Assembly (NCBI GenBank): GCA_045613165.1
Contig: JAZLAK010000004.1
Span: forward strand, 1 to 5,332
Direction of reading: 5' to 3'
DNA: 5,332 nucleotides
From: UMGS1124 sp045613165
GTDB taxonomy: Bacteria; Bacillota_I; Bacilli_A; RF39; UBA660
Positions within the stretch are counted from its first letter, which is position 1, and every line of letters begins with the position of its first letter. The notes beneath the pieces were generated by a model. That model saw only the letters and a program-made list of their open reading frames with translations. It did no database searches and was not told where the DNA came from. Of the stretch, positions 1 to 5,323 are shown in pieces. Position numbers and translations under genes: made by a program.

Positions 1-1
1 T

Positions 2-157
2 AATATTTGCAAAATAACCTTAAAACCTCAAATTATGAGTTTAAATCTAAATATTAATGTAATAGAAAATAAAAAAACAGACAATATAATATCAATAAAA
101 TATAAAATAGAAACAGAAGAAAATATTGTTAATATAATAACAATAGAATATATATAA
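2..157 (+). CDS. C-terminal fragment of a DUF1934 (YwiB-like) protein
   Basis: This reading frame is open from the left edge and ends at a TAA at 155-157, giving the last 51 residues of a protein whose start lies outside the window. The visible part alternates hydrophobic and polar residues (for example LNLNINVIE, IISIKYKIET and NIVNIITIEYI), as expected for consecutive beta strands at the end of a small beta barrel. In Bacilli such as B. subtilis, the DUF1934 protein YwiB (about 140 residues, calycin-like barrel, function not established) is encoded close to argS and rpoE, and the strand pattern here resembles its C-terminus. The family call rests on this context and pattern, not on a diagnostic motif. 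The neighbouring rpoE has its own promoter starting 8 bases after this stop. Confidence 0.5.
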   Translation, partial: NICKITLKPQIMSLNLNINVIENKKTDNIISIKYKIETEENIVNIITIEYI

Positions 158-165
158 AAAAGTAG

Positions 166-193
166 TTGACAATAATATATCTTATGATAAAAT
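166..193 (+). promoter_or_regulatory. Sigma-A promoter of the rpoE operon
   Basis: A perfect -35 box TTGACA (166-171) is followed after 16 bases by TAAAAT (188-193). A TG dinucleotide at 185-186 gives an extended -10 (TGaTAAAAT). The expected transcription start is near position 200, leaving a leader of about 43 bases before the rpoE start. The promoter begins directly after the upstream gene's stop and there is no clear terminator between them. It probably serves rpoE, prfA, prmC and what follows. Confidence 0.82.
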
Positions 194-242
194 TATATTT
201 GTTTTAAGTACATATAAGTATTTATAAATGGAGGAAATATTT

Positions 243-680
243 ATGAAAAAAATAAATTTAACTGAAGAAGAATTAGCAACTATGTCATATGATGATGTAG
301 CATACTTAATATTAGAAAATAATCAAAAGAAAATGAAAATACAAGATTTATTTAAAGAAGTTATAAAAGTTATGAATTTAGGAGATTCAGCTTTTGAAGA
401 ACATTTAGCAGACTTCTTTGAATTATTATCTACAGATAAAAGATTTATTATGGTAGAAAAAGGATATTGGGATTTAAAAATAAATCATTCTACTAAATTA
501 ATAATCGATGATGAAGACGACGAAGAAGAAATATTAGATGAAGTAGAAGAAACAAATGAAGATGAAGAGGAAGAAGAAACAATTAATTATGATGAAGAAT
601 TAATTGATGATGATGACGCTGAAGATGATTTAAAAGACTTAGTTATATTAGATGAAAATGAAGAAAACGAAATAGCATAA
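243..680 (+). CDS. rpoE: DNA-directed RNA polymerase delta subunit
   Basis: This gene encodes the delta subunit of RNA polymerase, an accessory subunit of Bacilli that raises transcription specificity and enzyme recycling by destabilising weak polymerase-nucleic acid complexes. The 145-residue product has the family's two-part build. A HARE-HTH globular domain covers about residues 5-85, including ELATMSYDDVAYLILE and the FFELLSTDKRFIMVEKGYWDL segment that matches the B. subtilis RFLALSDQTWGL region. A disordered acidic tail follows from about residue 89 to the end, with 35 of 57 residues Asp or Glu. An earlier in-frame ATG at 228 is rejected because it overlaps the GGAGG ribosome binding site (230-234); the ATG at 243 sits 8 bases after it and gives the typical MKK start. 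It is first in an operon with prfA 22 bases downstream. Unlike B. subtilis delta, no lysine-rich stretch separates the folded domain from the acidic tail. Confidence 0.93.
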   Translation: MKKINLTEEELATMSYDDVAYLILENNQKKMKIQDLFKEVIKVMNLGDSAFEEHLADFFELLSTDKRFIMVEKGYWDLKINHSTKLIIDDEDDEEEILDEVEETNEDEEEEETINYDEELIDDDDAEDDLKDLVILDENEENEIA

Positions 681-686
681 TTATAA

Positions 687-694
687 AAAGGAGG
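687..694 (+). promoter_or_regulatory. Strong ribosome binding site that sets the GTG start of prfA
   Basis: AAAGGAGG, almost fully complementary to the 16S rRNA 3' end, lies 8 bases before the GTG at 703. There is no ATG nearby, so this site fixes the unusual start codon. Confidence 0.85.
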
Positions 695-702
695 TTTTTT
701 AA

Positions 703-1758
703 GTGATAGAAAGATTAGAATTAATAAAAGCCAGATATGACGAATTATCACAAGAATTACTTAATCCAGAACTTATGTCAGATTATAACAATATGAAGAA
801 AATTTCTAAAGAGCATAGTGATTTAGAAGTAACAGTAAAAAAATATGAAGAATTAGTAAGTATTGAAGAAGAAATAAAAGGATTAAAAGATATGATAAAC
901 GATCCTGAAATGGCTGCAATAGCAAAAATAGAATTAGAATCTAACGAAGCTAGAAAAGAAGAATTAATTAAAGAAATTGAAATCCTTTTAATTCCAAAAG
1001 ATGAAAACGATGGTAAAGACATTATTATGGAAATAAGAGGAGCAGCTGGTGGAGATGAAGCCAACATATTTGCTGGAGATTTATTTAGAATGTATTCAAA
1101 ATACGCTGAAAAAAATGGATGGAAATTAGAAGTAAACAACGCTGATGAAGGTACAAGTGGAGGTTTCTCTCAAATAGAATTTTCTATAAAAGGAGAAAAC
1201 GTTTATTCAAAATTAAAATTTGAAAGTGGTTCACACAGAGTACAAAGAGTACCAGCAACAGAAACTCAAGGTAGAGTTCATACATCAACTGCTACTGTAT
1301 TAGTTATGCCTGAGGCTGATGACTTTGATTTCGAATTAGATATGAGTGAAGTTAGAGTTGACGTTACAAGAAGTAGTGGTTGCGGGGGACAAGGAGTTAA
1401 CACAACAGATTCTGCAGTAAGATTAACACATATTCCTACAGGAATAATCGTTTATTCACAAACTGAAAGAAGTCAAATAAAGAATAAAGAAAAAGCAATT
1501 AAGATATTAAAAACTCGTCTTTATGACAAAAAAATACAAGAACAATTAGAAGCTGAAGGGGCTGAAAGACGTAGTAAAATAGGTACTGGAGATAGATCGG
1601 AAAAGATAAGAACTTACAACTATCCACAAAATAGAGTTACAGACCATAGAATAAATTTCTCAGTTATGAATTTGGATAGAGTTATGGAAGGTAATGTAGA
1701 TGAAATAATAAATGCTTTAATAACAGAAGATCAAAGAATGAAACTTGAAGGAAAATAA
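703..1758 (+). CDS. prfA: Peptide chain release factor 1 (RF1)
   Basis: RF1 recognises UAA and UAG stop codons in the ribosomal A site and triggers hydrolysis of peptidyl-tRNA. The product is 351 residues, close to the family's usual 355-360. A helical coiled N-terminal domain (about residues 1-95) leads into the core. The PxT stop-recognition motif is PAT at 184-186, which marks RF1 rather than RF2 (SPF). The catalytic GGQ is at 228-230, within SSGCGGQGVNTTDSAVRLTH. The C-terminal RF1 region ends with KIRTYNYPQNRVTDHR and the MEGNVDEIINALI helix. The frame starts at GTG with an excellent ribosome binding site. The gene is intact and its stop TAA overlaps the ATG of prmC, whose product methylates Q230, so enzyme and substrate are translationally coupled. 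The Cys before GGQ (GCGGQ, where Ala, Pro, Ser or Asn are more familiar to me) is a mild oddity. Confidence 0.97.
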   Translation: MIERLELIKARYDELSQELLNPELMSDYNNMKKISKEHSDLEVTVKKYEELVSIEEEIKGLKDMINDPEMAAIAKIELESNEARKEELIKEIEILLIPKDENDGKDIIMEIRGAAGGDEANIFAGDLFRMYSKYAEKNGWKLEVNNADEGTSGGFSQIEFSIKGENVYSKLKFESGSHRVQRVPATETQGRVHTSTATVLVMPEADDFDFELDMSEVRVDVTRSSGCGGQGVNTTDSAVRLTHIPTGIIVYSQTERSQIKNKEKAIKILKTRLYDKKIQEQLEAEGAERRSKIGTGDRSEKIRTYNYPQNRVTDHRINFSVMNLDRVMEGNVDEIINALITEDQRMKLEGK

Positions 1759-2492
1759 TGGAAAAACCAAAGAATATTACAACAAATGATTGGAAGTTAT
1801 TAAAAGCAAAATATTCTAATTTAAAAAGAGTAGTAAAAAAATTATCAAAAAATTACCCAGTACAATACTTAATAGGTAATGTAAATTTCTATGGTTATAT
1901 CATTAATGTTAATAAAAACGTTTTAATACCAAGATTTGAAACAGAAACATTAGTAGAAAAAACTATAGAATATATTAAAAAACTAAATCTGACAAACAAA
2001 TCATTGTTAGATTTAGGAACAGGTTCAGGATGTATTAGTATAGTATTAAAAAAGGAGTTAGAAAATTTAAATGTATCAAGTTTAGATATAAGTAGAAAAG
2101 CTTTAAGAGTTGCTAAAAAGAATGCAAAACAAAATAAAGCAAATATAACATTTATACATGAAGATATATTTAAATTTAAACCAGTAAATAAATACGATAT
2201 ATTAATTTCTAATCCTCCTTATATAACAAATGAAGATGAAGTAAGTGATAATATTAAATATGAACCTAAAAATGCTATATATGCTGATGATTTCGGGTTA
2301 AAATATTATAAACATATTTTATCTACTTGTAAGAGTTATTTAAATAAAAAGAATTTAATTGCATTTGAAATAGGGGATAAGCAAGGGAAAGAACTTAAGG
2401 CTTTAGCTAAGAAACATTTTCCAAAATCTAAAATCTCACTTGAAAAAGATTTAACAGGTAAAGATAGATACTTATTTATAATTAATGAATAA
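1758..2492 (+). CDS. prmC: Release factor glutamine methyltransferase
   Basis: PrmC uses S-adenosylmethionine to N5-methylate the glutamine of the GGQ motif in release factors, which improves termination. The 244-residue protein shows a short helical N-terminal substrate-binding region (PVQYLIG at 34-40). It then has LIPRFETETLVE (56-67), SAM-binding motif I LDLGTGSGCI (84-93), an acidic motif II LDIS (109-112), the signature NPPY (152-155) that contacts the target glutamine, and FEIGDKQG (203-210). It is shorter than the usual ~280 residues, mainly because the N-terminal domain is reduced; all catalytic motifs are present. The canonical RPETE is RFETE here. Its ATG shares one base with the prfA stop (TAATG, 1756-1760), and AAGGA at 1748-1752 inside prfA provides a ribosome binding site, so translational coupling to prfA is likely. 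Confidence 0.95.
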   Translation: MEKPKNITTNDWKLLKAKYSNLKRVVKKLSKNYPVQYLIGNVNFYGYIINVNKNVLIPRFETETLVEKTIEYIKKLNLTNKSLLDLGTGSGCISIVLKKELENLNVSSLDISRKALRVAKKNAKQNKANITFIHEDIFKFKPVNKYDILISNPPYITNEDEVSDNIKYEPKNAIYADDFGLKYYKHILSTCKSYLNKKNLIAFEIGDKQGKELKALAKKHFPKSKISLEKDLTGKDRYLFIINE

Positions 2493-2499
2493 AAAAATT

Positions 2500-2535
2500 A
2501 AACACAACCCATATAAATTAAGAAAGGTTGTGTTT
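2500..2535 (+). promoter_or_regulatory. Stem-loop between prmC and the spoIIR remnant
   Basis: AAACACAACC (2500-2509) pairs perfectly with GGTTGTGTTT (2526-2535), making a 10-bp stem with a 16-base loop. On the + strand it is not followed by a proper T run, so it is at best a weak terminator or attenuator of the rpoE-prfA-prmC transcript. Read on the - strand it would be followed by AATTTTTTT, which looks like a good terminator, though no - strand gene is seen. The GG of the likely spoIIR ribosome binding site AGAAAGG (2521-2527) is inside the right arm, so the stem could also limit its translation. Which of these roles applies cannot be decided from the sequence. Confidence 0.6.
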
Positions 2536-2539
2536 TATA

Positions 2540-3052
2540 ATGAAAAAAATAATGATAATAGCAAGTATATTAATACTAATTTTAGTTTCAAATAAAGAAT
2601 ATGATTAAATACTAATACAAGAAGATTCTATAAGAATTAGAGTAGTTGCAAATAGTAATAACATAGAAGACCAATTACTAAAATTAAAAGTAAAAGAAAA
2701 AGTAGAAAAAAATTTATATACAAATTTAAAAGATGTAAAAGATATAAAAACAGCAAGAACTATTATTAAAAATAGTATTCCAGAATTAGAAAACTTAATA
2801 TCATCAACAACAAATGATAATAATTTTACAATTAATTATGGTACAAATTATTTCCCAGAAAAAGAATTAAATGGAATAAGTTATAACAAAGGGAATTATG
2901 AATCTTTAGTAATTAATTTAGGAGAATCAAAAGGAAATAATTGGTGGTGCGTATTATTTCCACCATTATGTATGATAGAAGCAAGTGAAAATGATACAGA
3001 TAATGTCGAATATAAATCTAAAGTTTTAGAAATATTAAACAACTATAAATAA
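2540..3052 (+). pseudogene. spoIIR: spoIIR-like sporulation signal protein, interrupted by an in-frame TAA
   Basis: In spore formers, SpoIIR is made in the forespore under sigma-F and secreted into the intermembrane space. There it activates the protease SpoIIGA, which matures pro-sigma-E in the mother cell. Reading from ATG 2540 gives a Lys-rich start and hydrophobic segment (MKKIMIIASILILILV), then a TAA at codon 23 (2606-2608). The same frame then stays open for 147 codons to the TAA at 3050-3052. The part after the stop has clear SpoIIR hallmarks: SIRIRVVANSNNIEDQLLKLKVK (codons 30-52) and the diagnostic NWWCVLFPPLC (134-144). No ATG, GTG or TTG in frame lies between the stop and the conserved core, so restarting there is unlikely and the export signal would be lost anyway. 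With only one lesion and an otherwise well-kept domain, this is either a very recent pseudogene, a base error, or readthrough. The full length of 170 codons is shorter than B. subtilis SpoIIR (about 224). I see no convincing sigma-F promoter. Confidence 0.87.
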
Positions 3053-3074
3053 TAAAATTAGTATGGTGATATAA

Positions 3075-3617
3075 ATGAAAGAACTATTAATTTTATTAAT
3101 TATAGGAGTATGTTTGAGTATAGATGCATTTTCAGTATCAACAGTTATAGGAATGTATGAATTATCTATAAAAAAAACTTTAAAAGCCAGTATTACAGTA
3201 GGTATATTTCATTTTGTAATGCCACTACTTGCCGTCATACTTTCCAATGAAATAACAAAATTTTTATCTATACCAACTGATTTAATATTAGGAATAATAC
3301 TTTTATTAATATCACTACAAATGTTTATAGAATATATAAAACCCTCTAATAAAGAAATATCTCTAAATAAATTTGGATTATTTCTTTTTGCCTTTGGAGT
3401 ATCATTAGATAGTTTTTCAGTAGGCTTAGGTTTAAAAGCAATAACTGATAATTTATTATTATCTTCAACTGTATTTTCAGTAGTAAGTTTTTCATTTACA
3501 TTTTTAGGTTTAACTATAGGAAAATATATAAATAAAGTATTAAAAAAGTATTCATATTTAATAGGAACTATAATTCTTTTCATAATAGGAATTGTGTTTT
3601 TATGTAAATGTTTATAA
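3075..3617 (+). CDS. mntP: Manganese efflux pump MntP
   Basis: MntP exports excess Mn2+ across the cytoplasmic membrane. The product is 180 residues, typical for the family (formerly DUF204), and is almost entirely hydrophobic, with six predicted membrane segments at about 3-24, 36-57, 66-88, 100-121, 127-149 and 158-178. The internal duplication of the family is visible: the acidic motif LSIDAFSVS (D17) in segment 1 is echoed by VSLDSFSVGLGL (D112) in segment 4. These are the conserved intramembrane aspartates associated with metal transport. The sporulation protein YtaF belongs to the same superfamily but is longer (about 210), so MntP is preferred; in B. subtilis mntP (ywlD) also lies near spoIIR. 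The ribosome binding site is GGTGAT (3065-3070). The gene starts 22 bases after the spoIIR remnant with no promoter of its own, so it probably depends on the upstream transcript. No yybP-ykoY manganese riboswitch is visible. Confidence 0.88.
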   Translation: MKELLILLIIGVCLSIDAFSVSTVIGMYELSIKKTLKASITVGIFHFVMPLLAVILSNEITKFLSIPTDLILGIILLLISLQMFIEYIKPSNKEISLNKFGLFLFAFGVSLDSFSVGLGLKAITDNLLLSSTVFSVVSFSFTFLGLTIGKYINKVLKKYSYLIGTIILFIIGIVFLCKCL

Positions 3618-3624
3618 ACTTTTA

Positions 3625-3653
3625 TTGCGATTATTTATTTTATAAACTATAAT
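3625..3653 (+). promoter_or_regulatory. Sigma-A promoter of murA
   Basis: TTGCGA (3625-3630, four of six matching TTGACA) and a perfect TATAAT (3648-3653) are separated by the optimal 17 bases. The predicted transcription start is about 3660, giving a leader of about 64 bases. The promoter lies in the 106-base gap after mntP, so murA can be expressed independently of the upstream operon. Confidence 0.78.
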
Positions 3654-3663
3654 TTAATTGAAG

Positions 3664-3708
3664 AGATGTGGAAAACTAAAAAGTTTTTAACATTTATTTT
3701 CTACATCT
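3664..3708 (+). promoter_or_regulatory. 5'-proximal stem-loop in the murA leader
   Basis: AGATGTGGAAAA (3664-3675) pairs with TTTTCTACATCT (3697-3708), a 12-bp stem with one G-U wobble. The 21-base loop contains a second small palindrome TAAAAAGTTTTTA (3677-3689). The stem begins only about 4 bases after the predicted transcription start and ends just before the AGGAG ribosome binding site (3711-3715). No T run follows, so it is not an ordinary terminator. An mRNA-stabilising 5' hairpin or a translational control element is possible. It has none of the conserved T-box sequences. Confidence 0.55.
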
Positions 3709-3723
3709 ATAGGAGTTGTTTAA

Positions 3724-4977
3724 ATGAAAAAACTTATAATAAATGGAGGTCACGAATTAACTGGTACAATAAAAATTGGTGGAGCTAAAAACAGTGTTGT
3801 AGGCTTATTGCCAGCTGCTATCCTTTCTAAAGGAAAATGTAAAATATACAATGTACCAAATATTAGTGATGTAAAAAAACTAAATGAAATGTTATCAATA
3901 TTAGGTGCAAAAGTAACTTATGAAAATGATGAAATATTAATTGATAATACAAATTTAAAGAATACTGAAATAAGTAAAGAATATTCTTCTACAGTAAGAG
4001 CTTCATATTATTTTATGGGTGCTTTACTAGGAAGATATCATAAAGCTGAAATATCATATCCAGGAGGATGTGTTATAGGTTCTAGACCAATAGATTTTCA
4101 CATTAGTGCATTTGAAAAAATGGGTGCAAAAGTAGAAATAGAAGATACAAAATATACAATAACAGCTGAAGAACTACATGGAGCAGATATTTATTTAGAT
4201 TTTGCGAGTGTAGGAGCTACAGTAAACATAATACTAGCGGCAGTATTAGCAAAAGGAACGACTCATATTTGGAATGCTGCTAAAGAACCGGAAATAGTGA
4301 ATATTGCTTCATTCTTAAATTCAATGGGTGCAAAAATTAGTGGAGTTGGAACAAGTTCTATTTCAATTGAAGGAGTAGAAGAACTAAATGATGGTATTGT
4401 AGAAGTTATACCTGATAGAATAGAAACAGGTACATACCTAATGATAGGTATATTAATGGGAAAAGATTTAGTAATTGATGGAGTAATAAAAGAACACTTA
4501 GAATCAGTAATTACTAAATTAAGAGAAACAGGTGCAAAGTTTGAAATAAAAGATTCAAAAATATATGTAAGTGCAACACCAGATTTAAAACCGGTAAATG
4601 TAAAAACGCTTGTTTATCCAGGATTCCCTACAGATTTAGGACAACCTATGTCAACATTACTAACTCAATGTGATGGAGAATCATTATTTGAAGAAACAAT
4701 TTACGAAAATAGAATGAGACATATCAAACACTTAAATGCTATGGGAGCAAAAATAATGTTGTTTGATAATAGCGCTGTAATAAAAGGTAAAACAAAACTA
4801 AAAGGTAAACACGTTGTTGCAACAGACTTACGTGCAGGAGCAGCAATGATGTTAGCAGGAATGTTAGCAAAAGGAACAACAACTATAACTAATATAGAAC
4901 ATATCTTAAGAGGATATGAAAATATAGTAGACAAATTATCTAATGTTGGTGCTGATATCAAACTTGTAGATGAATAA
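3724..4977 (+). CDS. murA: UDP-N-acetylglucosamine 1-carboxyvinyltransferase (MurAB/MurZ type)
   Basis: MurA transfers the enolpyruvyl group of phosphoenolpyruvate to UDP-GlcNAc, the first committed cytoplasmic step of peptidoglycan synthesis. The 417-residue length is normal. Active-site residues are all present: K22-N23 in GGAKNS; catalytic Cys116 in PGGCVIGSRPIDFH (the residue that fosfomycin alkylates in this family); D304 in YPGFPTDLGQPM; and R396 in ILRGYEN. The two inside-out alpha/beta domains are visible as repeated MGAK/TGAK units. KIGGAKNSVV, RASYYFMGALLGR and AAKEPEIVNIASFL resemble the second Bacilli paralogue (MurAB/MurZ) more than MurAA, and in B. subtilis murAB is also close to rpmE. 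The start follows AGGAG by 8 bases. The gene has its own promoter and leader hairpin and ends with tandem TAA TAA. Whether a MurAA paralogue exists elsewhere cannot be seen. Confidence 0.96.
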   Translation: MKKLIINGGHELTGTIKIGGAKNSVVGLLPAAILSKGKCKIYNVPNISDVKKLNEMLSILGAKVTYENDEILIDNTNLKNTEISKEYSSTVRASYYFMGALLGRYHKAEISYPGGCVIGSRPIDFHISAFEKMGAKVEIEDTKYTITAEELHGADIYLDFASVGATVNIILAAVLAKGTTHIWNAAKEPEIVNIASFLNSMGAKISGVGTSSISIEGVEELNDGIVEVIPDRIETGTYLMIGILMGKDLVIDGVIKEHLESVITKLRETGAKFEIKDSKIYVSATPDLKPVNVKTLVYPGFPTDLGQPMSTLLTQCDGESLFEETIYENRMRHIKHLNAMGAKIMLFDNSAVIKGKTKLKGKHVVATDLRAGAAMMLAGMLAKGTTTITNIEHILRGYENIVDKLSNVGADIKLVDE

Positions 4978-4988
4978 TAAAAATTTAC

Positions 4989-5016
4989 TTGCATTTAAAA
5001 TAAAATATGCTATACT
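4989..5016 (+). promoter_or_regulatory. Extended -10 promoter of rpmE
   Basis: TTGCAT (4989-4994) and TATACT (5011-5016) are 16 bases apart, with TG at 5008-5009 making an extended -10 (TGcTATACT). Transcription should begin near 5023, giving a leader of about 50 bases before the rpmE start. No terminator is seen between murA and this promoter, so readthrough from murA may also contribute. Confidence 0.75.
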
Positions 5017-5034
5017 ATTGAAGTACGAATTTCT

Positions 5035-5055
5035 ATAACTAGATTAATTAGTTAT
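5035..5055 (+). promoter_or_regulatory. Small hairpin in the rpmE leader
   Basis: ATAACTA (5035-5041) pairs with TAGTTAT (5049-5055), a 7-bp stem with a 7-base loop, placed just before the ribosome binding site AAGGAG (5061-5066). Leader structures for L31 autoregulation are known or predicted in several bacterial groups, so this is a plausible but unproven control element. The stem is AT-rich and weak on its own. Confidence 0.35.
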
Positions 5056-5074
5056 GGCGGAAGGAGAATTATTT

Positions 5075-5278
5075 ATGAAAAAAGGAATACATCCAGAATT
5101 AGTAGATTGTACTTTTAAATGTTCTTGTGGAAATACTTTTGTTGCAAAATCAAACAAAGAAGTACAAAACATAGAAGTATGTAATGAATGTCATCCATTT
5201 ATTACTGGAAAACAAGGAAGCAAATCAAAAAGTACTAATATAGAAAAATTCAAAAATAAATATAATATTGAAAAATAA
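5075..5278 (+). CDS. rpmE: 50S ribosomal protein L31, zinc-binding type
   Basis: L31 sits on the central protuberance of the large ribosomal subunit and helps bridge to the small subunit. The 67-residue product opens with the family signature MKKGIHPEL. It carries a complete zinc ribbon, C16 and C18 (KCSCGN) with C36 and C39 (EVCNECHPF), followed by the TGKQ motif. It is therefore the zinc-containing (C+) form rather than the zinc-free YtiA/RpmE2 form. The C-terminal part (SKSKSTNIEKFKNKYNIEK) keeps the basic helix but lacks the usual DTxGRV sequence. An in-frame ATG at 5054 is rejected: it lies in the leader hairpin, ahead of AAGGAG (5061-5066), which is spaced 8 bases from the ATG at 5075. 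The gene has its own promoter and a terminator, so it can form a single-gene transcript. Confidence 0.95.
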   Translation: MKKGIHPELVDCTFKCSCGNTFVAKSNKEVQNIEVCNECHPFITGKQGSKSKSTNIEKFKNKYNIEK

Positions 5279-5291
5279 TTATAATAAAAGT

Positions 5292-5323
5292 AAATAAGCT
5301 GTAAAGGCTTATTTTATTTTTAT
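5292..5323 (+). terminator. Intrinsic terminator after rpmE
   Basis: AAATAAGCT (5292-5300) pairs with GGCTTATTT (5306-5314; the innermost pair is a T-G wobble) around a five-base GTAAA loop. A T-rich tail follows (TTTTATTTTTATT overlapping the stem end). It starts 13 bases after the rpmE stop and closes the transcript. Confidence 0.85.

Noticed and set aside
205..220. TAAGTA repeated twice, 10 bases apart, just after the predicted rpoE transcription start
   Set aside because: One-turn spacing hints at an operator, but a six-base AT-rich repeat is expected by chance here and matches no regulator site I know.
783..1139. Open frame on the - strand inside prfA
   Set aside because: It is antisense to a highly conserved gene, its translation is low-complexity Ser/Ile/Phe-rich, and no ribosome binding site or family motif is seen.
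2440..2539. Forespore sigma-F promoter for spoIIR
   Set aside because: GGTAAAGAT (2457-2465) partly resembles a sigma-F -10, but a key position differs and no matching -35 box is present.
3053..3074. Possible promoter or manganese riboswitch before mntP
   Set aside because: The gap is only 22 bases and holds just the ribosome binding site; there is no room for a yybP-ykoY element and no -35/-10 pair.
3209..3583. Open frame on the - strand inside mntP
   Set aside because: It is the complement of a membrane protein gene; the translation shows no recognisable domain and the + strand gene fully explains the region.
4701..4994. Open frame on the - strand over the end of murA
   Set aside because: It is antisense to the conserved C-terminal part of MurA; its hydrophobic look is what the complement of this codon usage produces.
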